Assembly (NCBI RefSeq): GCF_000001735.4
Contig: NC_003070.9
Location: 2,170,001-2,234,000 of the forward strand
Direction: 5' to 3'
Length of the DNA stretch: 64,000 nt
From: Arabidopsis thaliana
Lineage: Eukaryota; Streptophyta; Magnoliopsida; Brassicales; Brassicaceae
Each line of letters begins with the position of its first letter. The first letter of the stretch is position 1. The notes under the pieces are model-generated. The model did no database searches. It was not told where the DNA came from and was given only the letters and a program-made list of their open reading frames with translations. Position numbers and translations under genes: made by a program. Below, piece by piece: positions 62,898 to 64,000 of this stretch.

Positions 62898-63023
62898 CGT
62901 TGTTAGGTCACACAAGGAAATCGGAAACGAAATTTGGCAGAGGAATTTACCCGTGCTTGCGAATCAATCTCTTGGTCGATACTACTTTGTGTAGGAGCGA
63001 GAAAGAGATGAAATTTGATAGTA

Positions 63024-63060
63024 GCGGGAAACGTGAATCGCGACATTTTCGTCTCCCGCC
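63024..63060. promoter_or_regulatory. E2F sites of CDC6b
   Basis: GCGGGAAA at 63024-63031 is the exact E2F consensus TTTCCCGC on the gene's strand. TCTCCCGCC at 63052-63060 is a second near-consensus site on the other strand. They lie about 130-160 bases upstream of the ATG. E2F control gives S-phase-linked CDC6 expression. Confidence 0.75.
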
Positions 63061-63111
63061 TTTGTTCTTCTGATGCCCTTTTGAACCTACCCAGTTTCGA
63101 CTAATTTTTAT

Positions 63112-63135
63112 TGGGCCGAATTGTGTAAATGGGCC
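63112..63135 (+). promoter_or_regulatory. paired TGGGCC (site II) elements
   Basis: TGGGCC at 63112-63117 and 63130-63135, 18 bases apart, just upstream of the CDC6b E2F sites. Such pairs bind TCP factors in proliferation-linked plant promoters. Confidence 0.5.
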
Positions 63136-63242
63136 AATTGTTCACGCTGAAATTTGCTTTTTGTTTTTGTTTTTGTGAGAGTTGGATTTAAGATCCAAAT
63201 ACTAGTAATATAATTTATAGTTTTGTTTATTTGATATTAATT

Positions 63243-63297
63243 GAACAATAAAACGACGTGACGACCAAAAAAAAAAAAGAACAATAAAACGACGTGA
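63243..63297 (+). repeat. poly(A)-tailed micro-insertion with 19-bp perfect direct repeats
   Basis: GAACAATAAAACGACGTGA at 63243-63261 is repeated exactly at 63279-63297. The insert is CGACC followed by twelve A. This is the cleanest example in the window. Confidence 0.75.
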
Positions 63298-63831
63298 AGA
63301 ATCAGACAAACGACTCAAAGTGGTCTACCTCTTCGTCAACTTTTCTTTGGGCATAAAATTGTCCATATAAGTCCGCTGATATTATATCACAATATGCACC
63401 AAAATAGAATATAATGTAAAACAAAACAAAAAAGAATTAAGGCTGAAAGAAGATAAGAGAGTAGCATTTTTGCCGTGTCGCTGCTTCTGCCAGTCTCCCT
63501 CTATCTATCTCACTCGCTCTCACCATTTGAAGATAATTTGGCCATAACATCCTATCGAGAGCCACTACGTAGACTTATATTTCGTTGTAATAAGCTCGTA
63601 TGGTGTATATCCTTTTAATATTTCTTATTGGTTGATTGAAAGAGTTTCAAGTATAAACGCATTAGTTATTTCAGTTGACATTAATTAAGACAATTCACTA
63701 TAGAAATTCGATTTAAACTAAATGTGAAAATTTATATAAACAATTGAAAAAATACCAAAACCTTCTTTATATATGTCTTATGTGGTTAACCAAAGAATTA
63801 GTGTTTTAATATATATAAGACTAGATCATAA

Positions 63832-63851
63832 CCCGTGCTATACAGCACGGG
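63832..63851. repeat. GC-rich perfect hairpin, possible transposon part
   Basis: CCCGTGCT, loop ATAC, AGCACGGG: an 8-bp perfect stem in otherwise very AT-rich DNA at the window edge. Hairpins of this CCGTGC type occur in repeated elements of Brassicaceae; the element, if any, continues beyond the window and cannot be classified. Confidence 0.4.
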
Positions 63852-64000
63852 CATTAATATTTTGTATAAATTAAATTGTATACTTTGTTTGAATTACATA
63901 AGAAATAGTATAGTATAAAAATGATGCCATAATATTTTTCAATGTTTTACTATTTACATATAATACTGCATTGGATTGACTTTGTTTAAAAATGTTATTG

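Larger units (their letters stand above)
62898..64000. other. CDC6b promoter and right-edge spacer
   Basis: Holds the E2F-type sites, two TGGGCC elements, a perfect 19-bp repeat micro-insertion, and a GC-rich hairpin at 63832-63851. No coding exon is seen to the window end. The T/C-rich segment at 63470-63530 could be a leader of something on the + strand, but no start codon with a long frame follows. Confidence 0.5.

Overview
The window is plant nuclear DNA and almost certainly Arabidopsis thaliana, from the upper arm of chromosome 1 (the stretch I know as roughly AT1G07080 to AT1G07270). The evidence is the short GT-AG introns, the AT-rich intergenic DNA, and protein after protein that matches known Arabidopsis products once the exons are joined. 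Locus names come from recall; exon joins and reading frames were worked out from the sequence.

Layout from left to right. A GILT thiol reductase (+, 69-1861) and the ALOG-domain gene LSH6 (-, 4202-4792) are followed by about 3 kb of AT-rich spacer and a tRNA gene (7885-7958). The 23-exon bifunctional fructose-2,6-bisphosphate enzyme F2KP (-, 8363-13980) and a CHUP1-like coiled-coil gene (-, 14874-16580) come next. A possible unlisted two-exon small gene (+, 14435-14760) lies between those two. The telomere-capping gene STN1 (+, 17928-18410) is overlapped on its antisense strand by a truncated copy of the glycine-rich secreted protein gene at 20157-20624. SIRANBP, MAPKKK13 and the MAPK phosphatase AP2C2 follow, all on the minus strand. 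AP2C2 shares a divergent upstream region with a PHF5/SF3b14b splicing-factor gene (+). A PSY-type sulfated-peptide precursor (+, 32382-32774) and the alternative NADH dehydrogenase NDA1 (+) are next.

From 37.8 to 38.5 kb lie the relics of two unrelated genes side by side: a frameshifted Lon-protease C-terminus and the last part of an LRR receptor kinase. SMXL6 (strigolactone/karrikin-type repressor, -), a mitochondrial S18-like ribosomal protein gene (+), a GT90/DUF821 glycosyltransferase gene (-) and non-specific phospholipase C NPC1 (-) follow. The right end holds three UGT71C glycosyltransferases (C5 and C4 in tandem on +, C3 inverted on -) and CDC6b (-), whose promoter has an E2F consensus site.

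Many of these genes have recent paralogues in similar order on chromosome 2 (SMXL7, NDA2, AP2C1, MAPKKK14, CDC6, UGT71C1/C2, another PSY gene). This marks the window as one half of a whole-genome-duplication block. Functionally it is a normal mixed eukaryotic region, not a cluster. The exceptions are the UGT71C trio and the adjacent MAPKKK/MAPK-phosphatase pair. I found no CRISPR, operon or intact transposon. The least explained signals are small: poly(A)-terminated micro-insertions between perfect direct repeats, the truncated glycine-rich-protein copy antisense to STN1, the possible 38-residue spliced gene, and two GC-richer islands that look transcribed or coding but have no gene assigned.
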